Of a stretch of 64,000 bases of DNA, positions 1-8,285 are shown piece by piece. The position numbers were made by a program, and so were the translations under genes. The DNA lies in contig CAYGXU010000002.1 in NCBI GenBank assembly GCA_964353875.1, forward strand, positions 4,528 to 68,527, written 5' to 3'. The notes under the pieces are model-generated. The model ran no database searches. It saw nothing but the letters and a program-made list of their open reading frames with translations, and had not been told where the DNA came from. Positions within the stretch are counted from its first letter, which is position 1, and every line of letters begins with the position of its first letter. The stretch is from MGNI01 sp964353875 (GTDB taxonomy: Bacteria > Chloroflexota > Anaerolineae > Anaerolineales > E44-bin32).

Positions 1-102
1 CAAGCCAATGTGAGATTTCATATTTCGGAAATAAGGTGCTAGGGAAAGTTCTTTCATAAGAGAATCACATACTTCTATCGTGCCAATCTTGGAGGGAAAG
101 AA

Positions 103-1062
103 ATGCTATTATCACCTATCGCTATGCACATTCCTGATGGCTTTCTCACCACCCCGATCGCCATCATCGGCTGGGTCTTAGCCCTGATAATGATTGTGAT
201 CGCAATCCGGCAGACCCGCAATCAATTGGGAGAGCGCCAGATTCCATTGATGGGGGTATTGGCGGCGTTTATTTTCGCTGCCCAGGCGATCAATTTTCCG
301 GTTGCTGCCGGGACTTCAGGACACCTGCTTGGAGGGACGCTGGCGGCGATTGTCATGGGACCATGGGCGGCGACATTAATCATGACGGCGGTCATCGCCA
401 TCCAAGGGCTGCTCTTTCAAGATGGAGGTCTGGTGGTGATGGGCTGGAACATCCTCAACATGGGGATTTTCACCGCTTTTACCGGGTATGCTACTTACAA
501 GCTTGTCTTACGTCTATTAAGAGAGCGACCTGGTTCCCGACTTGTTGCTGCGTTTGTCGGCGCCTGGCTGTCGGTAGAGGCGGGGGCGATTGCCACCGCC
601 TTTGAGTTGGCTGCTTCCGGGACCTCCCCGCTTGGTTTAGCCCTCCCAGCCATGGCAGGTGTACACGCCTTGATTGGCATTGGTGAGGGTTTGATCACGT
701 TCGGAGCGCTCGCCTTCCTATTACGTACGCGCCCCGAAGTCCTTTCCACAGCGGAAACAGCGCCTGGCAGGCGTCTGGCGAATTTTATCGTGATCGGCCT
801 TGTTGTGGCGATTGTTGTGGCGGTTTTTTCGCCCCTGGCTTCGCCCAGCCCGGATGGGCTCGAGAAGATTGCCGAAAAACAGGGATTCCTCTCCTTAGGT
901 CAGGATCCAGTGTACGAAATCCTGCCCGATTACACCATCCCGTGGATTGGGAATGAGTCTATCGCCACCATTGTGGCTATGGCTGCAGGCACGTTGATTG
1001 TCTTTGGCGTCGCCTGGCTCATCGGAAGAGGCACAGCAAAAAGTCAGGGGGGAGGAAATTAG
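103..1062 (+). CDS. cbiM: CbiM-type cobalt/nickel ECF transporter S component fused to a PDGLE (CbiN-like) domain
   Basis: Substrate-specific membrane component of a group I ECF importer for Co2+ or Ni2+. The hallmark MHIPDG motif, whose Met-His N-terminus binds the metal in the CbiM/NikM family, starts at residue 8; about six hydrophobic helices follow to residue ~245. Residues ~248-319 carry a PDGLEKIAEKQGF motif and a final helix, the CbiN/NikN-like PDGLE module, so the small auxiliary subunit is fused here. A strong GGAGGG Shine-Dalgarno fits the start at 103 and not the internal ATG at 124, suggesting a 7-residue leader that must be removed to expose the metal-binding N-terminus. It heads an operon with cbiQ (3 bp gap) and cbiO. 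Co2+ versus Ni2+ cannot be decided from sequence. Only 102 bp upstream is visible, with no recognisable riboswitch. Confidence 0.9.
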   Translation: MLLSPIAMHIPDGFLTTPIAIIGWVLALIMIVIAIRQTRNQLGERQIPLMGVLAAFIFAAQAINFPVAAGTSGHLLGGTLAAIVMGPWAATLIMTAVIAIQGLLFQDGGLVVMGWNILNMGIFTAFTGYATYKLVLRLLRERPGSRLVAAFVGAWLSVEAGAIATAFELAASGTSPLGLALPAMAGVHALIGIGEGLITFGALAFLLRTRPEVLSTAETAPGRRLANFIVIGLVVAIVVAVFSPLASPSPDGLEKIAEKQGFLSLGQDPVYEILPDYTIPWIGNESIATIVAMAAGTLIVFGVAWLIGRGTAKSQGGGN

Positions 1063-1065
1063 TCT

Positions 1066-1851
1066 TTGCATTTTGATTTCAGCGATCCATACCAACACCG
1101 TCTGAGCGTCGTGCACCGTCTGGATCCGCGTGTGAAAGTGGTGGCGACGCTTTTAATGATTCTCGCAATTGGTATAACGCCCGAAGGGCAGTGGTGGGCA
1201 TTTTGGGTTCAATTCCTTCTCTTGATCCTGGCAGTAGGTTATGCCAGGCTGGGATTGTTATTTACAATTCGCCGTTCCTTTATTGCCTTACCCTTCATCC
1301 TTGCCGCCCTGGCCGTACCATTTACTGTGGCGGGGCCAGAACTTTATCGTCTTCCCCTCATAGGCTGGAGTATTTCCGAGACGGGCTTAGTTCGTTTCCT
1401 CAGCATCCTGCTGCGCGCCTGGTTAGCAGTGCAGATCGCCATCCTGCTGACCGCCTCCACCCGGGTCTCGGATTTGTTCTGGGCGTTGGGGGCATTACGG
1501 CTTCCGAGAATATTGGTCGCCACGATCAGTTTCATGTATCGCTATTTATTCGTGTTGGCAGATGAAGCCTCCCGCATGCTTCGGGCGCGCGCTTCCCGAT
1601 GTTCTCAGATCCGAGGGCGTCGAAGTCGATCTCTTGTCTGGCAGGGAAGAGTGGCTGGTTCGATGGTAGGGAATCTTTTCTTGCGTTCATTGGAGCGCAG
1701 CGAGCGCGTTTACGCGGCTATGCTCTCGAGGGGATATGATGGTCAAATACGAACATTGAGACGATTCCATATGGGTCTTTCGGATTGGATTGCAGTCACG
1801 TTGATCGTGGTCTTGGTGGCTGCTATGCAAATTATCGCTTATCTGGTTTGA
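1066..1851 (+). CDS. cbiQ: Energy-coupling factor T component CbiQ
   Basis: Transmembrane coupling subunit that transmits ATPase movements to CbiM. The protein has 261 aa with about five hydrophobic segments. The C-terminal cytoplasmic coupling helices are visible near residues 165-235 (RSLERSERVYAAMLSRGYDG), containing the Arg-Gly signature typical of CbiQ/EcfT. The start is a TTG directly after the cbiM stop, preceded by GGAGGAAA within the cbiM 3' end, so translation is probably coupled. The length is normal for the family. Confidence 0.9.
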   Translation: MHFDFSDPYQHRLSVVHRLDPRVKVVATLLMILAIGITPEGQWWAFWVQFLLLILAVGYARLGLLFTIRRSFIALPFILAALAVPFTVAGPELYRLPLIGWSISETGLVRFLSILLRAWLAVQIAILLTASTRVSDLFWALGALRLPRILVATISFMYRYLFVLADEASRMLRARASRCSQIRGRRSRSLVWQGRVAGSMVGNLFLRSLERSERVYAAMLSRGYDGQIRTLRRFHMGLSDWIAVTLIVVLVAAMQIIAYLV

Positions 1852-1855
1852 AGAC

Positions 1856-2611
1856 ATGCATCACACGATTGAAGTTGAGAATTTGCGTTTTTCTTATCCG
1901 GATCGGCAGGAAGTCTTAAGAGGCATCAGTTTCAATATCTCTCCGGGTGAGAAGGCCGCGCTGGTGGGACCGAATGGGGCAGGAAAATCCACCCTGGTGC
2001 TGCATTTAAACGGAATTTTACGCGGGGAAGGGGAGGTGCGTGTATGCGGCGTTCCGATCACTCAGGCTAACATCGGGCAGGTGCGGGCCTCGGTTGGATT
2101 GGTGTTTCAAGACCCGGATGATCAATTATTCTCTCCGACCGTCTTCGAGGATGTGGCTTTTGGACCGTTGTATATGGGCTTACCGGAGGAGGAGGTTCGG
2201 GAGAGGGTGAAGCGGGCGCTGAGTGCTGTTGGCATGTTAGGATTTGAGGAGCGAATATCGCATCACCTGAGTGGTGGGGAGAAAAAAGCCATTGCGATTG
2301 CCACGGTGCTGGCGATGGAGCCGGAGATCCTCGTCTTGGATGAACCTACTGCCGGACTCGACCCACGCAACCGTCGTCGATTGATCCATCTCCTGCGTGA
2401 CCTGCCTCAAACCATGCTAGTCTCTACCCATGACATTCTCATGGTGGCTGAGCTATTTCCCAGGACGATGGTGATTGATGAAGGACGGATCGTGAGAGAT
2501 GGTTTGACCCATGCAATCCTTTCTGATTCGACATTTCTGGAGACGCATGGTTTGGAATGGTCTTCCCTGGTTGAAGGTATTCCTCGCCAGGAAGGTATTT
2601 CTCCTTCATGA
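1856..2611 (+). CDS. cbiO: ECF transporter ATP-binding protein CbiO
   Basis: ATPase that powers the CbiMQ importer. The 251-aa protein contains Walker A (GPNGAGKST, residue ~40), a Q-loop (VFQDPDDQLF, characteristic of CbiO/EcfA), the signature LSGGEKKAIAIA, Walker B (ILVLDEPTAGLD) and the switch His (STHD). It starts 4 bp after cbiQ and closes the operon. The cobalt/nickel assignment comes from cbiM; the ATPase itself is not substrate-specific. Confidence 0.92.
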   Translation: MHHTIEVENLRFSYPDRQEVLRGISFNISPGEKAALVGPNGAGKSTLVLHLNGILRGEGEVRVCGVPITQANIGQVRASVGLVFQDPDDQLFSPTVFEDVAFGPLYMGLPEEEVRERVKRALSAVGMLGFEERISHHLSGGEKKAIAIATVLAMEPEILVLDEPTAGLDPRNRRRLIHLLRDLPQTMLVSTHDILMVAELFPRTMVIDEGRIVRDGLTHAILSDSTFLETHGLEWSSLVEGIPRQEGISPS

Positions 2612-3117
2612 GTTATTTCGGCCAACAAGGAGGGTCGCCCCGACGTTTTCTCACATGCATATGGGCGACGAGGGGAGCCGTCTCAGGGTATTCCCACTCG
2701 ATTTAAGGCGACGACAAAAGCTACTTTTTTACACAATTTTTAGGCTTGCTTGCCACGAAAACTCGAATAAAATGTAGTTCCCTTGGGCTGAAGCTGTATA
2801 GGAGTAGGTTTTGCCTCTCTTGACGCCTGCCTGCTCGTCGAAGAGGTTGAGGGAGGAAATGGGAATCGTCAGGTAATTGCAAGTTACTTCAGGATGGATC
2901 TATGATAGGGTGAGTAATAATATTCGAAGAAATTTACATAGGGTCACCGGCAAAGAAGATGATCGCATAAGCTCGTGTGATAAGAGAATGCAATGGGACT
3001 TGCTCTCTTCCCAGACCTATTCACATAAACACATATGATCTGGGATTAATGACGAAAGTGGTCGAATAGTACTAAAGTCTCCTATAATTACGTTATATAT
3101 ATGAACAAAATTGTCTT
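2612..3117. other. Intergenic region with possible promoter elements
   Basis: About 500 bp of AT-richer sequence between the cobalt operon and the secreted glycosidase-like gene. A plausible promoter for the + strand is TTGCTT, 16 bp, TAAAAT at 2748-2775, and a TATAAT-like box lies at ~3083-3088 close to the next gene. No ORF with recognisable homology, RNA gene or clear terminator was seen. Confidence 0.35.
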
Positions 3118-5721
3118 ATGATTGTACTAAGAATGGGTAAAGTGAGCGAAGAGGAGCAAAGTACCTTGCGGCTGTTCTTTCATTTGGCAGGCATTTTGAA
3201 GCGTGTAACCTATCTGATAGGGATATTCGCATTATTAATTACACTCCTTCTGAATGTGAGTATTCCCCAGGCAACTGCCGATTGGGTCTTATCGACAGAT
3301 AACGAGTCGCCCTTTTCCTTCTCCAGCTTAATGGAAGGGCGCAGCGGGATTGAACGGATATGGGCAGTGGATGATGGCGAGAAGATCAGAAGAGACGATC
3401 TCCAACATCTTCTGGCAGAAAGCCCTCAGAACGCTGTGTGGGATGGCGCCAAGGTCTCGCTATTTGGGGCACGCAATGAAATTGTTGCCTTTCAGCTCAT
3501 TCTCCAGGCAGGAGATGCAGGTGCCGATCAGGTTAACATCAAAGTAACCGAGCTATCCCAAGGGACTTATCAAATCCCGGGGTCGGATGTTGGATCTCCG
3601 GATCCTTTCGATTACCAAGGAAAGAACATTGAGCTATTCACGGAACATTATTTGTTCGTCAAGGAACGTAGTCAAGGGGATACTTCCTGGACGGAGGCGA
3701 GTCAACCTTCGCAGGATTATTTGGGTTGGGTTCCGGATGCCCTCATTCCTTTTACAGCTCCTTCTGGCATGGGGGGCGCACCCTTTGATATCCCGGCGCG
3801 CTTAAATCAGGGTGTTTGGGTGGATATCTATATCCCGCGCGATGCGCCACAAGGTCTATTGACGGGGGAGGTGCAGGTGAGTGTTGAAGGCAAGCTGACG
3901 CATCGTATCCCCATCGAATTGCGAATCTATCCTTTTGCTCTTTCCGATGAAACTCATTTCCACAACATGTTCGCCATCGAACCGACGGAGATTGCGCGCA
4001 GGCATGGGGTAGAGATTGACTCGGAAGCATATTACGAGATCGAGACGCGCTACCATCAGATGGCTCACCGTCATCGTTTTGATCTGGTCCAGGCAGTCCG
4101 CAATCTATCCCAGGTCAGACGATATCACAACCGCTACCTGACCGGGACGTTATATCAGAGTAAATATGGATACGAAGGGCCTGGGGAAGGGGTTGGAAAT
4201 CGAACCTTCTCGATCGGTCTTTATGGAGCGCTGCCGGTGGAATATGGCGGCGACCCCCAAAATTGGAGCAAAGAAAGCTGGTGGGCTGGCTCGGACGAGT
4301 GGGCAGCCTGGTTTGCTGAAAAAGCACCTGAGGTCTCCATCCACAAGTACCTCCTCCCGGATGAGCCTCGCTCGGCATCCCATTTAAGAACGATCAAGAC
4401 GCAGGCAGATTGGTCGCATAGCAATCCGGGAATTGGGCGCGCGATTCCGACTTTTGTGACCCATTGGATTGATGATGATTACATGGGCTATGTGGATATC
4501 TGGTCCACATCCGCCAATCATGCCATGTCTGGTACCTATCCGGGGACACTTGGTTCGAGCGTACAATCCGAGCTCGAGGCGGGTCGTCAATGGGGCGTCT
4601 ACAACGGATACCGTCCAGCCATGGGTTCGCCCTTGATTGACACGGACGCGGTCGATTTCCGTGTCATCCCTTGGATTGGGTGGAAGTATGACCTTGACCA
4701 TTATTTCTATTGGATGACCACCTATTGGACCGATTATACAAAAGACTCCAAAGCGTGGAACTTGTTTACCAATCCGATGACGATGTATGCGAAGGGCAAC
4801 GGCGCGGGGACATTTTTCTACCCAGGGCAAGATTACCTATATACTGAAGAGGATCGCGGCATTCCTGGCCCATTTTCCTCCATCCGTATGAAAAACTGGC
4901 GCAGGGGGATGCAGGATTATGAATACTTGTGGCTGGCAAGCACGATGGGCCTTGAAAGGCAAGTCGTTCAAATTGTTGATCAAGCCGTTCCAGCAGCGCT
5001 TTGGGATGTCAACTTGAAAAGCACGGTTACCTGGCCTCTTCGTGGTTACCAATTTGAGGGATTTCGAAAAGCGGTCGCCGAGCTAATTGCCAATCATACG
5101 TCCATCGAGAGCGCCCCCAAGATAATGGTCTCGAAAGCGACGCCAACGGACCTCAGCCCTGAGCACCCCTATTATGCTGAACTCAAACTGATCTATCAAT
5201 TGGACTATATTGCCGGATGCAATCAAAACCCACCACAAATCTGCCCGGATGGACTGATCACACGCGCTGAGGCAGCAGTACTCTTCGGAAAAGCAATCTA
5301 TGGTCCGAATGCCGCGCTGGATGTGCCTTCTGAGCAAGTTTTTGTCGATCTCCCCCTGGTGGGAGAGTATAGTTGGGCAACCCCCTGGGCGAATGCGTTG
5401 TTGCGTGATGGATTTGTTTCAGGATGCTCGGAGCAACCTGACCAATTCTGTCCTAAAACTTTGATGCCACGCGCGGATGTTGCCGTATTGGCGCTTCGCA
5501 TAAAATACGGTGCGGACTATCGGCCACCCCTTCCAAAGGGTATTTTCAATGACATTTCTGCCCGATGGTGGGGAAGCGGGTGGATGGAGGCGGCGTACGC
5601 TGAGGGATTATTAACGCCTTGCGATACGATGAATGGGGTCCGAATTTGCCCTTACGGTACACTCAGCCGAGGCGAAGCTGCCAAGATCCTTGTCCAATCG
5701 CTTGGTATGACCCTGCCCTAA
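3118..5721 (+). CDS. Secreted glycoside-hydrolase-like protein (DUF4091/GH123-like) with C-terminal SLH repeats
   Basis: An 867-aa exported protein. Residues ~25-58 form a signal/anchor helix after a charged N-terminus. Residues ~60-300 look like an N-terminal beta domain (ARNEIVAFQLIL is typical of DUF4091 proteins). Residues ~300-660 look like a TIM-barrel hydrolase with an acidic LPDEPR motif near residue 419, ending in the IRMKNWRRGMQDYEYLWLA stretch typical of DUF4091. Residues ~680-867 hold three S-layer-homology-like repeats (ITRAEAAVLFGKA, MPRADVAVLALRI, LSRGEAAKILVQS), each with paired Cys compatible with disulfides outside the cell. I infer a cell-surface glycan-active enzyme; the substrate is unknown. 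The start at 3118 or the ATG at 3136 are both possible. Confidence 0.75.
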   Translation: MIVLRMGKVSEEEQSTLRLFFHLAGILKRVTYLIGIFALLITLLLNVSIPQATADWVLSTDNESPFSFSSLMEGRSGIERIWAVDDGEKIRRDDLQHLLAESPQNAVWDGAKVSLFGARNEIVAFQLILQAGDAGADQVNIKVTELSQGTYQIPGSDVGSPDPFDYQGKNIELFTEHYLFVKERSQGDTSWTEASQPSQDYLGWVPDALIPFTAPSGMGGAPFDIPARLNQGVWVDIYIPRDAPQGLLTGEVQVSVEGKLTHRIPIELRIYPFALSDETHFHNMFAIEPTEIARRHGVEIDSEAYYEIETRYHQMAHRHRFDLVQAVRNLSQVRRYHNRYLTGTLYQSKYGYEGPGEGVGNRTFSIGLYGALPVEYGGDPQNWSKESWWAGSDEWAAWFAEKAPEVSIHKYLLPDEPRSASHLRTIKTQADWSHSNPGIGRAIPTFVTHWIDDDYMGYVDIWSTSANHAMSGTYPGTLGSSVQSELEAGRQWGVYNGYRPAMGSPLIDTDAVDFRVIPWIGWKYDLDHYFYWMTTYWTDYTKDSKAWNLFTNPMTMYAKGNGAGTFFYPGQDYLYTEEDRGIPGPFSSIRMKNWRRGMQDYEYLWLASTMGLERQVVQIVDQAVPAALWDVNLKSTVTWPLRGYQFEGFRKAVAELIANHTSIESAPKIMVSKATPTDLSPEHPYYAELKLIYQLDYIAGCNQNPPQICPDGLITRAEAAVLFGKAIYGPNAALDVPSEQVFVDLPLVGEYSWATPWANALLRDGFVSGCSEQPDQFCPKTLMPRADVAVLALRIKYGADYRPPLPKGIFNDISARWWGSGWMEAAYAEGLLTPCDTMNGVRICPYGTLSRGEAAKILVQSLGMTLP

Positions 5722-5882
5722 GAGCTCTTCGATAACCCATCTCATCGTCAAAGCGCTTTCTTGTTTGAGTCAAACGCTCTTCGACAGAAAGAAGAATCCC
5801 TGTGGTTTTGGTATTATCTATTTTTACGTCGCCTTTAGTCCATACCATGGATGAATGAAATCAACCAGCAGGAAGGTCGATT

Positions 5883-6752
5883 TTGAGTGAGCTATCTGTG
5901 CCCGGAAAGGGTGATCTGCTGAATCTGGATAAAGATAGACTTCGTACCTATCGTGAGAAGACCTTTCGTCTTCAGCCGGGTTCCCAATTGAGAAGCGTCG
6001 AAGAAGCCCTGGCATTTGTCGAGGAACGCGGATTTATCTTGTTCTGGCCAATAAAGGGGGTGGACTTGCCCAGCCTGTGGACCGCCGTTGCTGGCGATCG
6101 GCCGGTTCCCGATGACCATGATGATCCCGCACATGTCACCTGGGGCTGGAAGGACTCGATGTTGGATAGACGGCAGTGGTATTATGGCAAGCTCCTGCGA
6201 GGCAAGGCGACGATTGTGAGCCTGGCAACCATCCCCTGTTTTTATGCTCTTTCCGATCGCGTGGGCGACCTGGATGACTACCTGCTTGCCTATGATGAGG
6301 GGCGGCTGACGTGGGAGGAGAAATCCATCGCCGATGCGTTACTCAACCATGGACCGCTCCATACGATCGAGCTAAGACGCCGTTCATTTCTCTCATCGGA
6401 GAGCGCCAAATCGCGCTTTGAACGAGCCCTGACCGCGCTTCAACGCGGCCTTTGGATCCTGCCAGTGGGAATTGCCCGGGCGGGAGGCTGGCGCTATGCC
6501 TTTGTTTACGAGCTCTTCGATCGCTGGTTCCCGCAGGTGGTTATGCAAGCACGCCCGATCAAGAGGCGAGAGGCCTTTCGGCAATTGACATGCGCCTATC
6601 TCGATTCGGTGGGAGCTGCGAAGCCCGAATCCATCGCCCGGGTTTTTCAGCGGGAGAAGAAAGAGGTGAAACGCGCTTTGCTTGATCTTGAAGAGGTGGA
6701 TTTGGCGCGAGCTACGACAGATGATCTTTGGGTGACGCGATCCTTAATTTAA
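5883..6752 (+). CDS. AlkZ-related winged-helix protein
   Basis: This 289-aa protein resembles the AlkZ/YcaQ-related winged-helix family, whose characterised members are DNA glycosylases acting on alkylated bases or crosslinks. Visible features are an N-terminal segment with a WPIKGVDLPSLW motif, a central WGWKD..WYYGKLLRGKAT block, and two winged-helix-like regions at ~130-200 and ~230-280. It is shorter than YcaQ (about 400 aa), and I cannot locate the catalytic QxQ/QxD motif of true AlkZ, so glycosylase activity is uncertain. A TTG start is chosen because AGGAAGG precedes it at good spacing. No operon partner is evident. Confidence 0.6.
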   Translation: MSELSVPGKGDLLNLDKDRLRTYREKTFRLQPGSQLRSVEEALAFVEERGFILFWPIKGVDLPSLWTAVAGDRPVPDDHDDPAHVTWGWKDSMLDRRQWYYGKLLRGKATIVSLATIPCFYALSDRVGDLDDYLLAYDEGRLTWEEKSIADALLNHGPLHTIELRRRSFLSSESAKSRFERALTALQRGLWILPVGIARAGGWRYAFVYELFDRWFPQVVMQARPIKRREAFRQLTCAYLDSVGAAKPESIARVFQREKKEVKRALLDLEEVDLARATTDDLWVTRSLI

Positions 6753-6825
6753 TCGAGTCTCATGTAAATAATTTCGATTCAGACGCTTTTAGCAAATTCA
6801 GAATCTCTAATGAGAGATAGTTGGT

Positions 6826-7045
6826 CTAATGACGCTGACCGGTGTAGCCGAAGGTGGTGGGCATCGTCCCTGAGGTGTAGCGTGTCTCGCCCCAGGCTTT
6901 GTAACGCATTTCGCTGATTACATTGCCGGAAGAATCAATCGTCAGGCTCATGCTGCCGAGATGGTCTTTGAGCAGATAGAAGACGCCATATGCAACTGGA
7001 TCGGAGGCGCCCGCTACGCGCATAGCCGGAACGCTTCCATACGGG
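6826..7045 (-). pseudogene. Rhs/YD-repeat core-domain remnant
   Basis: About 70 residues on the minus strand match the RHS-repeat core signature: AMRVAG, FYLLKDHLGSMS, SEMRYKAWGETRYTSG and FGYTGQRH. The reading frame is closed by a stop just upstream (~7046) and by TAG immediately after GQRH, where a full Rhs protein would continue through its core and polymorphic toxin tip. This is therefore a decayed fragment of a much larger Rhs/Wap-type gene, not a functional toxin. No immunity gene is recognisable nearby. Confidence 0.75.
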
Positions 7046-7252
7046 TATTATGACGAAGGGTCATGCAGCAAGGGAAATGTCATTACTGGTCTATGGGGTA
7101 AGTACGCCTGTAATTTGCTAAAGTATTACTGGACACGAGGATACCCCATGCCATTAAAAAGCATTAAGGAATCCGAACTGAGAAGGAGTGCAGTAGAATC
7201 CATTGATCGAGTGACATGAAAAAAGTATTAAATCATAGGAGGAGTTGATAAG

Positions 7253-7804
7253 ATGACTGAATGCCATGAGATGACGAAAGTCTCCATGGGGGACATGTTT
7301 GCATTACTAAATCCACGTCTGGCGGTTTTGGTAACTTGTGTTGATCTGAAGGGGGTGGCGAACATCATCACAGTAGGCTGGCAAACGCCACTCTCGCATC
7401 GCCCGCCTTTAGTGGGCATCAGCATTGGAAAGACACGCTATTCTCATCATCTCGTCGCTGAGACGAAAGAGTATGTCATCAATGTCATGGGTATAGACCA
7501 TAAGGAAGCAGTCCGGGTTTGTGGAACCCGGTCAGGGCTGGATTGCGATAAGGCGAGTCTGACTGGGTTAACCCTGTATCCGGGCAGTTGTGTGAAAGCG
7601 CCTGTGATCAAAGAGGCGCTGGGCTTCCTGGAGTGCCGCTTGGAAGGGCAATATGAAGTTGGGGATCATACGCTGTTTGTGGGAGAGGTGCTGCATGCGG
7701 AAGCGGCAGCAACGTGTTTCCGCGAGGTCTGGGAGGTAGAGCGAGCGAAAGTCTTGCTCTCCTTACGAGGGGAACGCTTTGTGACGGTTGCGCCCGAGGA
7801 TTAG
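7253..7804 (+). CDS. Flavin reductase-like FMN-binding protein (DIM6/NTAB, flavoredoxin-like)
   Basis: A 183-aa protein of the split-barrel flavin-reductase-like family that binds FMN. Recognisable elements are NPRLAVLVTCVD near residue 20, the conserved NIITVGWQTPLSHRPPLVGISI block (~37-58), and RYSHHLVAETKEYVINVMG (~61-80). In anaerobes such proteins act as flavoredoxins or NAD(P)H:flavin oxidoreductases; the partner is not evident. AGGAGG lies 8-9 nt before the ATG. It is a single gene between the Rhs remnant and the ECF locus. Confidence 0.82.
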   Translation: MTECHEMTKVSMGDMFALLNPRLAVLVTCVDLKGVANIITVGWQTPLSHRPPLVGISIGKTRYSHHLVAETKEYVINVMGIDHKEAVRVCGTRSGLDCDKASLTGLTLYPGSCVKAPVIKEALGFLECRLEGQYEVGDHTLFVGEVLHAEAAATCFREVWEVERAKVLLSLRGERFVTVAPED

Positions 7805-7971
7805 TTAGTGGAACAGGCATAGAATGTACGGTCAGCGTTCCATTGTTTGGAAGACTTGTCAGCCATTGGAGAGCCGTCAGTTGCCAACCCAATGACGGAG
7901 GCAATGACCCCATGTAATAGCCACTTTGATGAAAGTGTTGAGGAGGGACAAACGCGTGCGCTATTCAGGAT

Positions 7972-7977
7972 TATAAT
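7972..7977 (+). promoter_or_regulatory. -10 box of the ECF/mobB operon
   Basis: Perfect TATAAT whose expected start site (~7984) falls just before the structured leader. The -35 region at the usual 17 bp (CAAACG) is weak, which might reflect an activator or a weak promoter. Confidence 0.45.
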
Positions 7978-7986
7978 AATATCAAT

Positions 7987-8165
7987 GGATCTCCGAGCGC
8001 CAATACCTAAAACCTGATGGCGATGGTATGGCGCCGATCTCCAGGAGCCACTGGAGGACCTTCCGAGAGTCGAACTCCCCGGAAGGCCAGGGTGCGGACG
8101 GAAACGAGCGCACCTCCCGATGTCCCGATTGTATGCCGGGGCTGAATTGGAAAGGAGAGACTGAG
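7987..8165 (+). ncRNA. Structured leader aptamer, candidate Moco-family riboswitch
   Basis: A multi-helix leader I could fold by eye. A closing stem TCTCC (7990-7994)/GGAGA (8154-8158) encloses four helices. They are GCGCC-A-ATACC (7997-8007)/GGTATGGCGC (8025-8034); CTCCAG (8039-8044)/CTGGAG (8051-8056); CCTTCCG (8059-8065)/CGGAAGG (8080-8086); and GGTGCG (8091-8096)/CGCACC (8109-8114), the last capped by tandem G-A mismatches and a GAAA tetraloop. The closing strand GGAGAG can alternatively pair with the downstream terminator loop, giving a classic ON/OFF switch. Size, multistem layout, the GNRA-capped stem and the molybdenum-linked genes downstream point to the Moco (molybdenum cofactor) riboswitch family. 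That family name is from memory of its architecture, not an alignment; a switch of some kind is much more certain than its ligand. Confidence 0.6.
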
Positions 8166-8178
8166 CCAGAAGTTGTTT

Positions 8179-8208
8179 CTCGTCAGCCTCTCCGCTGGCG
8201 AGTTTTTT
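8179..8208 (+). terminator. Leader intrinsic terminator with alternative antiterminator
   Basis: Nine-base-pair stem CTCGTCAGC (8179-8187)/GCTGGCGAG (8194-8202, one G-U) with loop CTCTCC, followed by TTTTTT. The strand 8154-8164 (GGAGAGACTGA) can pair with 8183-8193 (TCAGCCTCTCC) with one mismatch, which destroys the terminator and also the aptamer closing stem. Ligand binding would thus favour termination (OFF switch). Confidence 0.88.
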
Positions 8209-8285
8209 AATGTCACGTTCTGTCTCGATATGGAGGAGCGTTTGTTGATAACGTTGGGATGGAAATAAAATAGGATTGAGCCGGC

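Noticed and set aside
4384..4830. 148-codon reading frame opposite the secreted glycosidase
   Set aside because: Antisense shadow of a long gene with clear domain structure.
7141..7225. Short ORF starting MPLKSIKESELRRSAVE as a transposase or toxin remnant
   Set aside because: Only 23 codons, no identifiable family; could be chance.
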